From contig NC_135355.1 in the NCBI RefSeq assembly GCF_051622035.1, positions 434,001-498,000 of the forward strand: a DNA stretch of 64,000 bases. Reading direction: 5' to 3'. This DNA comes from Arctopsyche grandis (Eukaryota; Arthropoda; Insecta; Trichoptera; Hydropsychidae). The notes under the pieces are model-generated. The model did no database searches, was not told the DNA's origin, and saw only the letters and a program-made list of their open reading frames with translations. The position numbers were made by a program, and so were the translations under genes. How positions within the stretch are numbered: the first letter of the stretch is position 1; every line of letters begins with the position of its first letter. Positions 13,501-24,791 of this stretch are shown piece by piece.

Positions 13501-16500
13501 AGAAATGTAAAAAAAATTCGCATATCACACCAAACCTGACCCAACCTAGCCTAACTATCAACGAAATCAAAGAATTCGACATTGCAGAAATGTAAAAAAA
13601 ACTCGCATACCACACCAAACCTAATCCAACCTAACTTAACTATCACCGAAGTCAAAGAAATCGACATTGCAAAAATATACACAAAACTCGCTTTCCTCAC
13701 CAAACCTAACCCAACCTAGCCTAACTATCACCGAAATCAAAGAATTCGACATTGCAGAAATGTAAAAAAAACTCGCATACCACACCAAATTTAACCCAAC
13801 CTAACCTAACCATCACCGAAATCAAAGAATTTGAGATAATAAGATTTACACAAAAATCGCTTACCTAACCAAACCTAACCCAACCTAGCCTAACTTTCAC
13901 CGAAATCAAAGAATTCGACATTGCAAAAATATACACAAATCCCGCTTTTCTCACCAAACCTAACCCAACCTAGCCTAACTATCTCCGAAATCAAAGAATT
14001 CGACATTGCAAAAATATACACAAAACTCGCTTTCCTCACCAAACCTAACGCAACCTAGTCTAACTATCACCGAAATCAAAGAATTCGACATTGCAGAAAT
14101 GTAAAAAAAAACTCGCATACCACAACAAACCTAACCCAACTTAACCTAACCATCACCGAAATCACAGAATTTGAGATTGTAAGATTTACACAAAACTCGC
14201 TTTCCTCACCAAACCTAACCCAACCTAGACTAACTTTTACTGAAATCAAAGAATTCGACATTGCAGAATTGTAAAAAAAAACTCGCATACCACAACAAAC
14301 CTAACCCAACATAACCTAACCATCACCGAAATCAATGAATTTGAGATTGTAAGATTTACACAAAACTCGCTAAACTCACCAACCCTAATCCAACCTAGCC
14401 TTACTATCACCGAAATCAAAGAATTCGACATTGCAGAAATGTAAAAAAAAATCGCATACCAAACAAACCTAACCCAACTTAACCTAACCATCACCGAAAT
14501 CAAAGAGTTTGAGATTGTAAGATTTACACAAAACTCGCTAAACTCACCAACCCTAATCCAACCCAACCTAACTATCACCGAAATCAAAGAATTAGACATT
14601 ACAGAAATGTAAAAAAAACTCGCATACCACACCAAACCTTACCCAACCTAACCTAACCATCACCGAAATCAAAGAACTCGACAATGCAAAAATATACACG
14701 AAACTCGCTTTCCTCACCAAACCTAACCAAACCTAGCCTAACTTTAACCGAAATCAAAGAATTCGACATTGCAGAAATGTAAAAAAAACTCGCATACCAC
14801 ACTAAACCTAACCCAACCCAGCCTTACTATCAGAGAAATCAAAGAATTCGACATTGCAAAAATATACACAAAACTCGCTTACCTCACCAAACCTAACCCA
14901 ACCTAGCCTAACTTTAACCGAAATCAAAGAATTCGACATTGCAGAAATGTAAAAAAAACTCGCATACCACACTAAGCCTAACCCAACCCAGCCTTACTAT
15001 CAGAGAAATCGACATTGCAAAAATATACACAAAACTCGCTTACCTCACCAAACCTAACCCAACCTAGCCTACCTATGACAGAAATCAAAGAATTCGACAT
15101 TGCGAAAATATAAAAAAAACTCGCTAACCTCACCAAACCTAACCCAACCCAGCCTTACTATCAGCGAAATCAAAGAATTCGACATTGCAAAAATATACAC
15201 GAAACTCGCTTTCCTCACCAAACCTAAGCCAACCTAGCCTAACTTTAACCGAAATCAAAGAATTCGACATTGCAGAAATGTAAAAAAAACTCGCATACCC
15301 CACCAAACCTAACCCAACCTAACCTAACAATCACCGAAGTCAAAGAAATCGACATTGCAATAATATACACAAAACTCGCTTTCCTCACCAAACCTAACCC
15401 AACCTAGACTAACTTTTACCGAAATCAAAGAATTCGACATTGCAGAATTGTAAAAAAAAACTCGCATACCACAACAAACCTAACCCAACATAACCTAACC
15501 ATCACCGAAATCAAAGAATTTGAGATTGTAAGATTTACACAAAACTCGCTAAACTCACCAACCCTAATCCAACCTAGCCTAACTATCACCGAAATCAAAG
15601 AATTCGACATTGCGAAAATATAAAAAAAACTCGCTAACCTTACCAAACCTAACCCAACCCAGCCTTACTATCAGCGAAATCAAAGAATTTGACATTGCAA
15701 AAATTCACACAAAACTCGCTTACCTCACCAAACCTAACCCAACCTAGCCTACCTATGAAAGAAATCAAAGAATTCGGCATTGCAAAAATATACACAAAAC
15801 TCGTTTACCTCAGCAAACCTAACCCAACCTAGCCTAACTATCACCGAAATCAAAAAATTCGACATTGCAAAAATATACACAAAACCCGCTTTCCTCACTA
15901 AACCTAACCCAACCTAGCCTAACTATCACCGAAAACAAAGAATTCGACCTTCCAAACGAATACACAAAACTCGCTTTCCTCACTAAACCTAACCCAACCT
16001 AGACTATCTTTTACCGAAATCAAAGAATTCGACATTGCAGAAATGTAAAAAAAACTCGCATACCACAACAAACCTAACCCAAATTTACCTAACCATCACC
16101 GAAATTAAGAAATTTGAGATTGTAAGATTTACACAAAACTCGCTAAACTCACCAACCCTAATCCAACCTAACCTAACTTTTACCGAAATCAAAGAATTCG
16201 ACATTGCAGAAATGTAAAAAAAATTCGCATATCACACCAAACCTGACCCAACCTAGCCTAACTATCAACGAAATCAAAGAATTCGACATTGCAGAAATGT
16301 AAAAAAAACTCGCATACCACACCAAACCTAACCCAACCTAACTTAACTATCACCGAAGTCAAAGAAATCGACATTGCAAAAATATACACAAAACTCGCTT
16401 TCCTCACCAAACCTAACCCAACCTAGCCTAACTATCACCGAAATCAAAGAATTCGACATTGCAGAAATGTAAAAAAAAACTCGCATACCACAACAAACCT

Positions 16501-19140
16501 AACCCAACTTAACCTAACCATCACCGAAATCACAGAATTTGAGATTGTAATATTTTCACAAAACTCGCTTAACTCACCAAACCTAATCCAACCCAGCCTA
16601 ACTATCAGCAAAATCAAGGAATTCGACATTGCAAAAATATACACAAAACCCGCTTTCCTCACCAAACCTAACCCAACCTAGCCTTACTTTCACCGAAATC
16701 AAAGAATTCGACATTGCAGAAATGTAAAAAAAAATCGCATACCCCACCAAACCTAACCCAACCTAGCCTTACTATCACCGAAATCAAAGAATTCGACATT
16801 GCAGAAATGTAAAAAAAAATCGCATACCAAACAAACCTAACCCAACTTAACCTAACCATCACCGAAATCAAAGAGTTTGAGATTGTAAGATTTACACAAA
16901 ACTCGCTAAACTCACCAACCCTAATCCAACCACAACAAACCTAACCCAAATTTACCTAACCATCACCGAAATTAAGAAATTTGAGATTGTAAGATTTACA
17001 CAAAACTCGCTAAACTCACCAACCCTAATCCAACCTAACCTAACTTTTACCGAAATCAAAGAATTCGACATTGCAGAAATGTAAAAAAAATTCGCATATC
17101 ACACCAAACCTGACCCAACCTAGCCTAACTATCAACGAAATCAAAGAATTCGACATTGCAGAAATGTAAAAAAAACTCGCATACCACACCAAACCTAACC
17201 CAACCTAACTTAATTATCACCGAAGTCAAAGATATCGACATTGCAAAAATATACACAAAACTCGCTTTCCTCACCAAACCTAACCCAACCTAGCCTAACT
17301 ATCACCGAAATCAAAGAATTCGACATTGCAGAAATGTAAAAAAAAACTCGCATACCACAACAAACCTAACCCAACTTAACCTAACCATCACCGAAATCAC
17401 AGAATTTGAGATTGTAATATTTTCACAAAACTCGCTTAACTCACCAAACCTAATCCAACCCAGCCTAACTATCACCAAAATCAAGGAATTCGACATTGCA
17501 AAAATATACACAAAACCCGCTTTCCTCACCAAACCTAACCCAACCTAGCCTTACTATCACCGAAATCAAAGAATTAGACATTGCAGAAATGTAAAAAATC
17601 TCGCATACCACACCAAACCTAACCCAACCTAACCTAACCATCACCGAAATCAAAGAACTCGACATTGCAAAAATATACACGAAACTCGCTTTCCTCACCA
17701 AACCTAACCCAACCTAGCCTAACTTTAACCGAAATCAAAGAATTCGACATTGCAGAAATGTAAAAAAAACTCGCATACCCCACCAAACCTAACCCAACCT
17801 AACCTAACAATCACCGAAGTCAAAGAAATCGACATTGCAATAATATACACAAAACTCGCTTTCCTCACCAAACCTAACCCAACCTAGACTAACTTTTACC
17901 GAAATCAAAGAATTCGACATTGCAGAAATGTAAAAAAAACTCGCATACCCCACCAAACCTAACCCAACCTGACCTAACCATCACCGAAATCAAAGAATTC
18001 GACATTGCAAAAATATACACAATACCCGCTTTCCTCACCAAACCTAACCCAACCTAGCCTTACTATCACCGAAATCAAAGAATTCGACATTGCAGAAATG
18101 TAAAAAAAACTCGCATACCACACTAAACCTAACCCAACCCAGCCTTACTATCAGAGAAATCAAAGAATTCGACATTGCAAAAATATACACAAAACTCGCT
18201 TATCTCACCAAACCTAACCCAACCTAGCCTATTTTTAACCGAAATCAAAGAATTCGACATTGCAGAAATGTAAAAAAAACTCGCATACCCCACCAAACCT
18301 AACCCAACCTTACCTAACAATCACCGAAGTCAAAGAAATCGACATTGCAATAATATACACAAAACTCGCTTTCCTCACCAAACCTAACCCAACCTAGACT
18401 AACTTTTACCGAAATCAAAGAATTCGACATTGCAGAAATGTAAAAAAAACTCGCATACCCCACCAAACCTAACCCAACCTGAACTAACCATCACCGAAAT
18501 CAAAGAATTAGAGATTGTAAGATTTACAAAAAACTCGCTAAACTCACCAAACATAACCCAACCCAGCCTTACTATCACCGAAATCAAAGAATTCGACATT
18601 GCAAAAATATACACAAAATTCGCTTACCTCACCAAACCTGACTTAACCTAGCCTAACTATCACCGAAATCAAAGAATTCGACATTGCAGAAATGTAAAAA
18701 AAACTCGCATACCTCACCAAACCTAACCCAACCTAACCTAACTATCACTGAAGTCAAAGAAATCGACATTGCAAAAATATACACAAAACTCGCTTTCCTC
18801 ACCAAACCTAACCCAACCTAGACTAACTTTTACCGAAATCAAAGAATTCGACATTGCAGAAATGTAAAAAAAACTCGCATACCCCACCAAACCTAACCCA
18901 ACCTGAACTAACCATCACCGAAATCAAAGAATTTGAGATTGTAAGATTTACAAAAAACTCGCTAAACTCACCAAACATAACCCAACCCAGCCTAACTATC
19001 ACCGAAATCAAAGAATTCGACATTGCAAAAATATACACAAAACTCGCTTACCTCACCAAACCTGACTTAACCTAGCCTAACTATCACCGAAATCAAAGAA
19101 TTCGACATTGCAGAAATGTAAAAAAAACTCGCATACCACA
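4521..19140. repeat. 85-bp satellite array with telomere-like CCTAA/CCCAA spacer
   Basis: About 170 head-to-tail monomers of 84-85 bp, measured from GAAATCAAAG at 4533, 4617, 4702 and 4787. Each monomer has a core (ACCGAAATCAAAGAATTCGA, with an EcoRI site in many) followed by a pentamer-rich part made of AACCTAACCCAACCTAACC variants. Three monomer types alternate, differing in mid-core: GCAGAAATGTAAAAAAAACT, GCAAAAATATACACAAAACT and GATTGTAAGATTTACACAAA. At about 5030-5050 there is a perfect run of CCTAA units, the complement of the insect telomere repeat TTAGG. Many 60-130-codon frames exist on both strands, but the 85-bp period shifts frame each monomer, so they are not genes. Blocks of hundreds of bases are duplicated within the array. 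Confidence 0.97.
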
Positions 19141-19159
19141 CCAAACCTAACCCAACCTT

Positions 19160-19576
19160 ACCTATCCCTCACCGGTGCAAAGTATTCACCGATGAAAGAT
19201 ATACACCTTACGTGCTTTCCCAACTTAACTCATTCTAACCAATCCCTCACCGGTGCAAAGTATTCACCGATGATAGATATTCCCCTTACGTGCTTACCCA
19301 ACCTAACATAACCTTACCTATCCCTCACCGGTGCAAAGTATTCACCGATGCAAGATTTGCACCTTACCTGCTAGCCCAACCTAACCCAACCTAACCTTAC
19401 CCTAACCGTTGAAAAGTATTCACCGATGCAAGATATACACCTTACGTGCTAACTCAACCTCACCTTACCCTTACCGGTGCAAAGTATTTACCGATGCCAG
19501 ATATACACCTTACGTGCTAACCCAACCTAACCTTCCCTCACTGGTTCAACATATTCACCGATGCAAAATATCCACC
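19160..19576. repeat. Second satellite (67-78-bp units, CACCGGTG core), left part
   Basis: The core CACCGGTGCAAAGTATTCAC begins at 19170, 19248 and 19326, then recurs in variant form near 19404, 19472 and 19539 (spacings of 78, 78, 78, 68 and 67 bp). Units continue GATGCAAGATATACACC then TTACGTGCTAACCCAACC. The core differs from the 85-bp satellite, but the CCCAACCTAACC linker is shared. The array stops at ...ATATCCACC, where a LINE begins, and resumes at 23709. Confidence 0.92.
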
Positions 19577-19701
19577 ATAGTCGTGTTGGTGTACAGACGT
19601 TGATTACGTGTGTGCTGATTTGGGCAACGAAATTGTAACAATTAAAAAAATAAAAATAAATTTGTAATATATAATTATGTGTATGTTCTAAGTGTATAAT
19701 A

Positions 19702-20784
19702 ATGGCATCAGAACGCATATGTGAAGTAATAATGATTGAAAAAAAAATTATGGACATTTTGACCACAAAAACTAACAGTATATCTAATGACAATAAGACA
19801 TTTTTAATTACATCAGTAAAAAAATTAGTTGGATATATTTGTGAAAATGAAAATAATGATAAGGAACAATTTTTGGATGTAATATGTGAATTAAGAAGTG
19901 AATTTAAAAATTTGAAAAACAATATACTAAAAGACATAAATATATTAAAAAGCAACAGTGAATTAAACATTTTAAAAAGGGGTGTAAATAAGAATGAAAA
20001 TAATTTAAGTTATGCAAATGCACTTTAAAATAATAATAAAGACGTAACAATGATTGTTCCAAAAAAAATTCAAGAAACGGACAAAACAAAAGAAGAGTGC
20101 AAAAATGTAATTAAACCCAAGGAACTCAAAATAGGAATACAAGGGGTTAAAAAAATCGGTAAAGGGGGTATTGTTGTAACGTGTAACAGTGCACAGGATA
20201 GTATTAAATTAATAAAAGAAGTAGAAAATAAATTAGGGGAGAATTACAATTTTAAAAGAGGGGAATTAAAAAATCCCAAAATTAAAATTGTAGATATGTC
20301 GGAGGAACTTACAAGTGAACAGTTAGCTGAGTGTTTGATGAATCAGAATCAAGAAGTTATAAATGATGGTGAATTGAAGGTGTTAAAAATATGGAAAAGT
20401 AGAAAAAATAATAAATATAATGCGATAGTGGAAGTAGATTGCAATACATTTAAAAGATTAATTGAAGATGGAAAAATAAATATAAATTGGGATAGATGTA
20501 GGGTTTTTGAAGAAATTAATATTCTAAGATGTCTAAATTGTTACGGATTTAATCACAAAGCGGTGGATTGTAGAAAGAAGGTGACATGTGCGAAATGTGG
20601 AGAAGAAGGGCACAAAAGCGAGGGATGCAACAATAAAATAATTAAACGTATTAATTGCTTTAAGAGTAATAATAAATTAAAATTAAATTTGAACACGAAT
20701 CACGGACCGTTGGACTCTAAGTGCAGTGTATATAAAAGAAATATAGAATTAATGAGAAATAGAATTAAGTATAATAATATATAG
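19702..20784 (+). pseudogene. LINE ORF1 (CCHC RNA-binding protein) with one in-frame stop
   Basis: It reads from ATG 19702 (MASERICEV...) to a TAA at 20026-20028, then continues in the same frame after 7 codons from ATG 20050 to 20784. So it is one ancestral frame of about 360 codons broken by a single stop. The N-terminal part is charged and Lys/Asn/Glu-rich. The C-terminal half holds two adjacent zinc knuckles, CLNCYGFNHKAVDC and CAKCGEEGHKSEGC. Knowledge: such knuckles in ORF1 bind the element's own RNA. A Lys-rich tail follows. Confidence 0.85.
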
Positions 20785-20802
20785 CAACTACCAAAAGGTA
20801 TC

Positions 20803-23619
20803 GGTATAAATTTACAAAGTTTTTTTGCTCACAAGGATGAGGTTTGGTGTTTAACTGTAAGTCAAAAACCATTGTTTATAGGTTTAAGTTAAACGCATGT
20901 AACTAGTGATTTTGAAGATTTTGAGCTGAATATGGATGGATATTGTGTTTTGAGGTGTGACTCTAATTCTAGACATACGGGTGGGGTACTATTGTATTTA
21001 AGGGATGATTTAAGTTACGGTAATGTAATAGTTAATAAGGTTGATGGTGAGTTTTGGACAATTGGTGTGGATGTGCTTGTGATTGGGGTTACTGTGTTTT
21101 TGCTAGTAATTTACCGCTCTCCGAATGGTAGAAGTGGAAGATTTCTTAAATTTTTAGAAGAATTGAGTGAAAGAAGTATAGATGTGAGTAAAAATATAAT
21201 TTTGTTTGGGGACTGGAATTTTAATTGGTTACAGACAGAAGAATTTTATGTAAAAAAGTTGAGAAATTGGGTAAATGAATTGGGTTTTAAACAAAAAGTG
21301 ACGGAAGCAACGAGAGTGAATAATTTATCAAGCTCTCTAATTGATTTTGTTATAACAAATATAATGGATTTGCGGTGTGAGGTGAAAGATGTACCGAAAA
21401 TAGGAGACCATTCTATTGTCAACATGTTTTTGGGACAGCGGTTTAGTAACGGAGGACTTAAAAGTATGCAGGTGACTGAAAGAGAAAACATTGATTATCA
21501 ATTGATGAATGAATTGTTGAAGGAGTGTGTATGGGGAAAGGATGGTGATAGTGTGAATGAAATGTGGGAGATAATGTATCGTAATATAACATTTTTTAAA
21601 AGTAAATGCGTATAAACCACAAGAATCATGCAAAAGCATTATCTGAAACCTTGGTTTACCAAGGAAGTAAAGGAAAGCTTAGTTGATAAGAATGTTAGTT
21701 ATAAAAGATATAAAATTATTAAGGCTATGGATGGAATCCAATTAGAAAAGGCTTGGTTAGAGTATAAAAGAAAGAGGAATAAATGTGTGAATGTTTTGCG
21801 TAATGCGAAGAGGGATTGGCATGAAAGAAATATTGATGGTGCAAAAAAAGATACCACAAAAATATGGCGAATAATTAAAACTTTGATTTCCGGGGGAAAA
21901 AATCTTTCTTTGAATGAATTAGAAGTCGAGGGGGTAGTATATAATGATAAAGAGGATATGGTTGAAAGATTGAATGAGTTTTACATCAATAGTGTGAATG
22001 ATATAGTTAATTCAATACAAACAAGGCATAATAGTGTGAATGATGATATTAATTTGGGTTTAAATAAGTTTGAAAGGTTTAAATTAGTGGAAATGGGGTA
22101 TTAAATGGTGTATTGAAGGGCATGAAATCAGTTTCTAGTATGGATGGATTGACTCTAGATATTTTAATCAACACTTGGGACATGGTTGGACCTCAGTTAC
22201 TGAAATTAATAAATGAATCGTTAGAAGTGGGATCCGTCCCGGATGCATGGAAGGTGTCTACTCTTGTACCGGTACCAAAGGTTACTGGTACACATAAAGC
22301 CAGTGAAATGAGGCCCATCAATATGTTACCAATTGTTGAGAAGATGCTGGAGGAAATCGTTATGATTCAATTGAAAGAGTTCATTAGTATAAATGATTGT
22401 TTGGTTGTGGAACAGTCTGGATTTAGAGTGAAACATTCAACAGAAACCGCTATCCAATTGGTGGATTCTGATTGGATGGAGGCGATGGATGAATCTAGCA
22501 TGGTTTTTGGAGCAGTTTTTCTAGATTTTAAGCGAGCGTTCGAGACAGTAGATAGGAATATTTTATCACAAAAATTATATAAGTTAGGAATAAATGGTAT
22601 AGTATTAAAGGGGCTTCAATCATACTTAAATAATAGACGGCAAATAGTAAAAATTGATAAGGTGTTATCCTCTGAATTTGTAACACCTCATGGAGTGCCG
22701 CAAGGGTCCAAATTAAGACCCTTATTATTTATATTATATATAAACGATATTGTTAAGGTAATTAAGATGTGTAAAATACATTTGTTTGCAGATGATACAT
22801 TGATATATATATATATAATTGGAAAGAATGTTGATGTAATGTCTGAGATTTTAAATATAGAATTAAATTATGTGAATGACTGGTTGTGTGAAAATAAATT
22901 AAGGTTGAATGTGAATAAAACAAAAATGATGTGGTTAAATGGTAAAAATAAAAATATATTGAATTAAATTAGAATTGATGATAAGTTAATTGAAAAAGAT
23001 GAAAATATAAAATACTTAGGAGTATACATAGACTCAGGGCTAAATTTTAAAATGCACGCTGACCATATAATAAAAAACATGGCTAGAAAAGTTGGTATAT
23101 TATGTAGATTAAGAAATATTTTAAGTAAAAAAAGTAAAATTTTAGTGTTTAATTCAATTGTCTTGCCACATGTGGTTTATTGTGCCACTGTGCTTAATTT
23201 GTTTAGTGGCCAAGATTTAGAAAAAATGCAAAAAATACAGAATAAAGCTATGAGAGGTAATTTGAATGTGAGTAGATTTAAGAGTATTGGAAGTATGTTA
23301 GATGAATTAGGATGGATGAGTATTAGAATTAGTCTAAATATTAGTACATTGTCTTTTGTTTATAAGTTAGATCATAAGTTATTACCTAAGTATTTTGATG
23401 ATTTTATAATAAGAAATAGAGATAAACAAACTATTTTATACTAGAAATAAGGACAAACTAGTTGTAAGTAGAGTAAGAAAGAATAAGACGGCTGGGGGTG
23501 TTTTTCACAGGGGTGTGCTCATGTATAATGCCCTCCCTGAGTACATAGAGTCTGCTAAAAACATGGATGCATTCCTGCGAGGTGCGAAGAGACACCTCTG
23601 TGAGGGACAGTACGTATAA
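20803..23619 (+). pseudogene. LINE ORF2 (endonuclease-reverse transcriptase), broken
   Basis: The frame opens near 20803 (LQSFFAHKDEVWCL) with a TAA around 20870. Endonuclease motifs follow: GGVLLYLRDD, VIYRSPNGRSG, GDWNFNW, SSLIDFVITN and DHSIV (20932-21615). After a stop at 21613-21615 it continues in frame to about 22100, where a frameshift moves to the 22113-22967 segment. That segment has RT motifs: VEQSGFRVKHSTE, FLDFKRAFETVD, GVPQGSKLRPLLFILYINDI and the catalytic FADDTLIY. Another stop (22965-22967) precedes KYLGVYIDSGLNF. A second frameshift near 23440 leads to the C-terminus (GGVFHRGVLMYNALPEYI) ending at TAA 23617-23619. The usual EN N-terminus appears shortened. Confidence 0.88.
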
Positions 23620-23708
23620 GTTAATTATAAATTTAAAAATTAAGTATGATAATTAAGATGTATTTTTAAATTAGCTTGATAGCTAAAATATATATAAATA
23701 AAAATAAA

Positions 23709-23853
23709 AATTACCTGCTAGCTCAACCTAACCCAACCTAACCTAACCCTCACCGGTGAAAAGTATTCACCGATTAAAGATATACACCTTACGTGCTAAC
23801 CCAACCTTACCCAACCTAACCTTACCCTCACTGGTGCAAAGTATTCACCGATG
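23709..23853. repeat. Second satellite, right part (after the LINE)
   Basis: It resumes exactly mid-unit with TTACCTGCTAGCTCAACC, followed by two cores (CACCGGTGAAAAGTATTCAC and CACTGGTGCAAAGTATTCAC) separated by about 78 bp. It then ends abruptly in AT-rich sequence. It completes the unit interrupted at 19576. Confidence 0.9.
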
Positions 23854-23968
23854 CATATATAACTGAAAATGTTAGAGTAGCACTGGTTTAAATGCTACAG
23901 ACATATATTTATGAATACAATATTTTACAAATTATTTTAACTATTTTATACATAGTAATTTAATTGTC

Positions 23969-24045
23969 ATTTACAAATTAATTATAATTATTTACAAATT
24001 AATTATAATTATTTACAAATTAATTATAATTATTTACAAATTAAT
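23969..24045. repeat. 21-bp tandem repeat, about 4 copies
   Basis: ATTTACAAATTAATTATAAT(T) repeats four times, the last imperfect. The surrounding 23854-24188 is AT-rich and shows no gene. Confidence 0.9.
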
Positions 24046-24188
24046 TTAATTATTATTTATAATTATTTTCATTGTTGAGTAATATCGCATCTAAATGACT
24101 TTAAAGGCACTTTAAAATCTCAATATGTAGTATTTCTATAAATAATAGTCATCAAGTCCAGTTGCAGAGATGTTTGAATCTTAAAATT

Positions 24189-24268
24189 CCATAAATGAGT
24201 TTATGTATTTACAGAAAAGAACTTTTCAATCATCAGATAAATTAAATCAGCTGATAACTAAAAATATA
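24189..24268 (+). repeat. Dispersed repeat, copy 1 (pair with 27361-27440)
   Basis: About 80 bp beginning CCATAAATGAGTTTATGTAT and containing TCAATCATCAGATAA; it recurs in the same orientation at 27361-27440 with a few mismatches. The two copies bracket the LTR element at 24384-27265 but lie outside its target-site duplication, so they are older than it. Confidence 0.85.
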
Positions 24269-24383
24269 ACTATCACTGTTTGATCTGTGTACATATGTAT
24301 GTAACTTGTATTGGTTAGAAAGTTTGTTTTGGAGGATTAAACAATTACATTTGAGGTTATGAGTTGCAGCCGGAGATACATAT

Positions 24384-24766
24384 TGTTACGTACGCCGTGG
24401 ATTGAGCGAATTGTACTTACACCAACGGATATCTGTTATCGGATTAACTAAATGCATGCACTTACTTCCAAAGATTATATCTGGACTCTAAGTGCATTTA
24501 GGCTAAACAATGACCGATATTAGTTATTTCTCAGAATCGGTACGGGGAGACCCAATATCGGGGAAATACATATCCGAATACGTGACTATACAACAGGTAA
24601 ACAGATTTGGCGTCCTGAGAGATCTACCCTTTATAAGGCGGTACGTAGGCGATATAATTCATTCTGGACTGAGCGGTGACAGTGCGTGTAACTCCTGAAT
24701 CATTAATAAATGCTGTGAAACGACTGTTGGCTTTTACTTGGATCCTCCACCCACCCCTACGCAACA
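24384..24766 (+). repeat. 5' LTR of the non-autonomous element
   Basis: TG...CA ends. It contains a TATA-like CTTTATAAGGC near 24630 and AATAAATG near 24707 as a likely poly(A) signal. The downstream copy differs at TACTTACACC/TACTTAGACC and ATTAATAAA/ATCAATAAA. Confidence 0.92.
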
Positions 24767-24787
24767 CTGGTCGTCAGAAGTGGGATC
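24767..24787 (+). promoter_or_regulatory. Primer-binding-site-like sequence
   Basis: CTGGTCGTCAGAAGTGGGAT lies directly after the 5' LTR. Apart from one extra C it matches the equivalent site of the Gypsy element at 33147-33165 (TGGTGTCAGAAGTGGGAT), which resembles the complement of an insect tRNA-Leu 3' end. The tRNA identity is inferred. Confidence 0.65.
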
Positions 24788-24791
24788 CAAG

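Larger units (their letters stand above)
19577..23708 (+). mobile_element. Decayed non-LTR retrotransposon (LINE), near full length, inside the second satellite
   Basis: It has a 5' leader (19577-19701), ORF1 with two CCHC knuckles, ORF2 with apurinic endonuclease and reverse transcriptase, and a 3' untranslated tail ending in an A-rich run (23690-23708). The left boundary is where the satellite unit breaks after ATATCCACC, and the right boundary is where it resumes with TTACCTGCTAGC; these two pieces are adjacent in an intact unit. ORF1 type and RT motifs fit the Jockey/CR1/I group; the clade is not resolved. In-frame stops and two frameshifts mean it is not autonomous now. Confidence 0.9.

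Noticed and set aside
4478..19075. Dozens of 60-130-codon frames such as MQKCKKNSHTPPNLTQP... and MYIFAMSNSLISVIVRLG...
   Set aside because: All are translations of the 85-bp satellite on one strand or the other. The period is not a multiple of three and the frames stop within a few monomers.
4521..19140. CRISPR array (regular repeats with variable spacers)
   Set aside because: There are no unique spacers; the whole unit repeats, period 85 bp, in a eukaryotic context with no cas genes.
19527..19970. 147-codon minus-strand frame over the LINE 5' end
   Set aside because: Hydrophobic, low-complexity shadow of an A-rich leader and ORF1; no motif.
24510..24698. 62-codon frame present twice (24510 and 27009)
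   Set aside because: It lies within the two LTR copies, so its duplication reflects the LTRs and not a gene pair.
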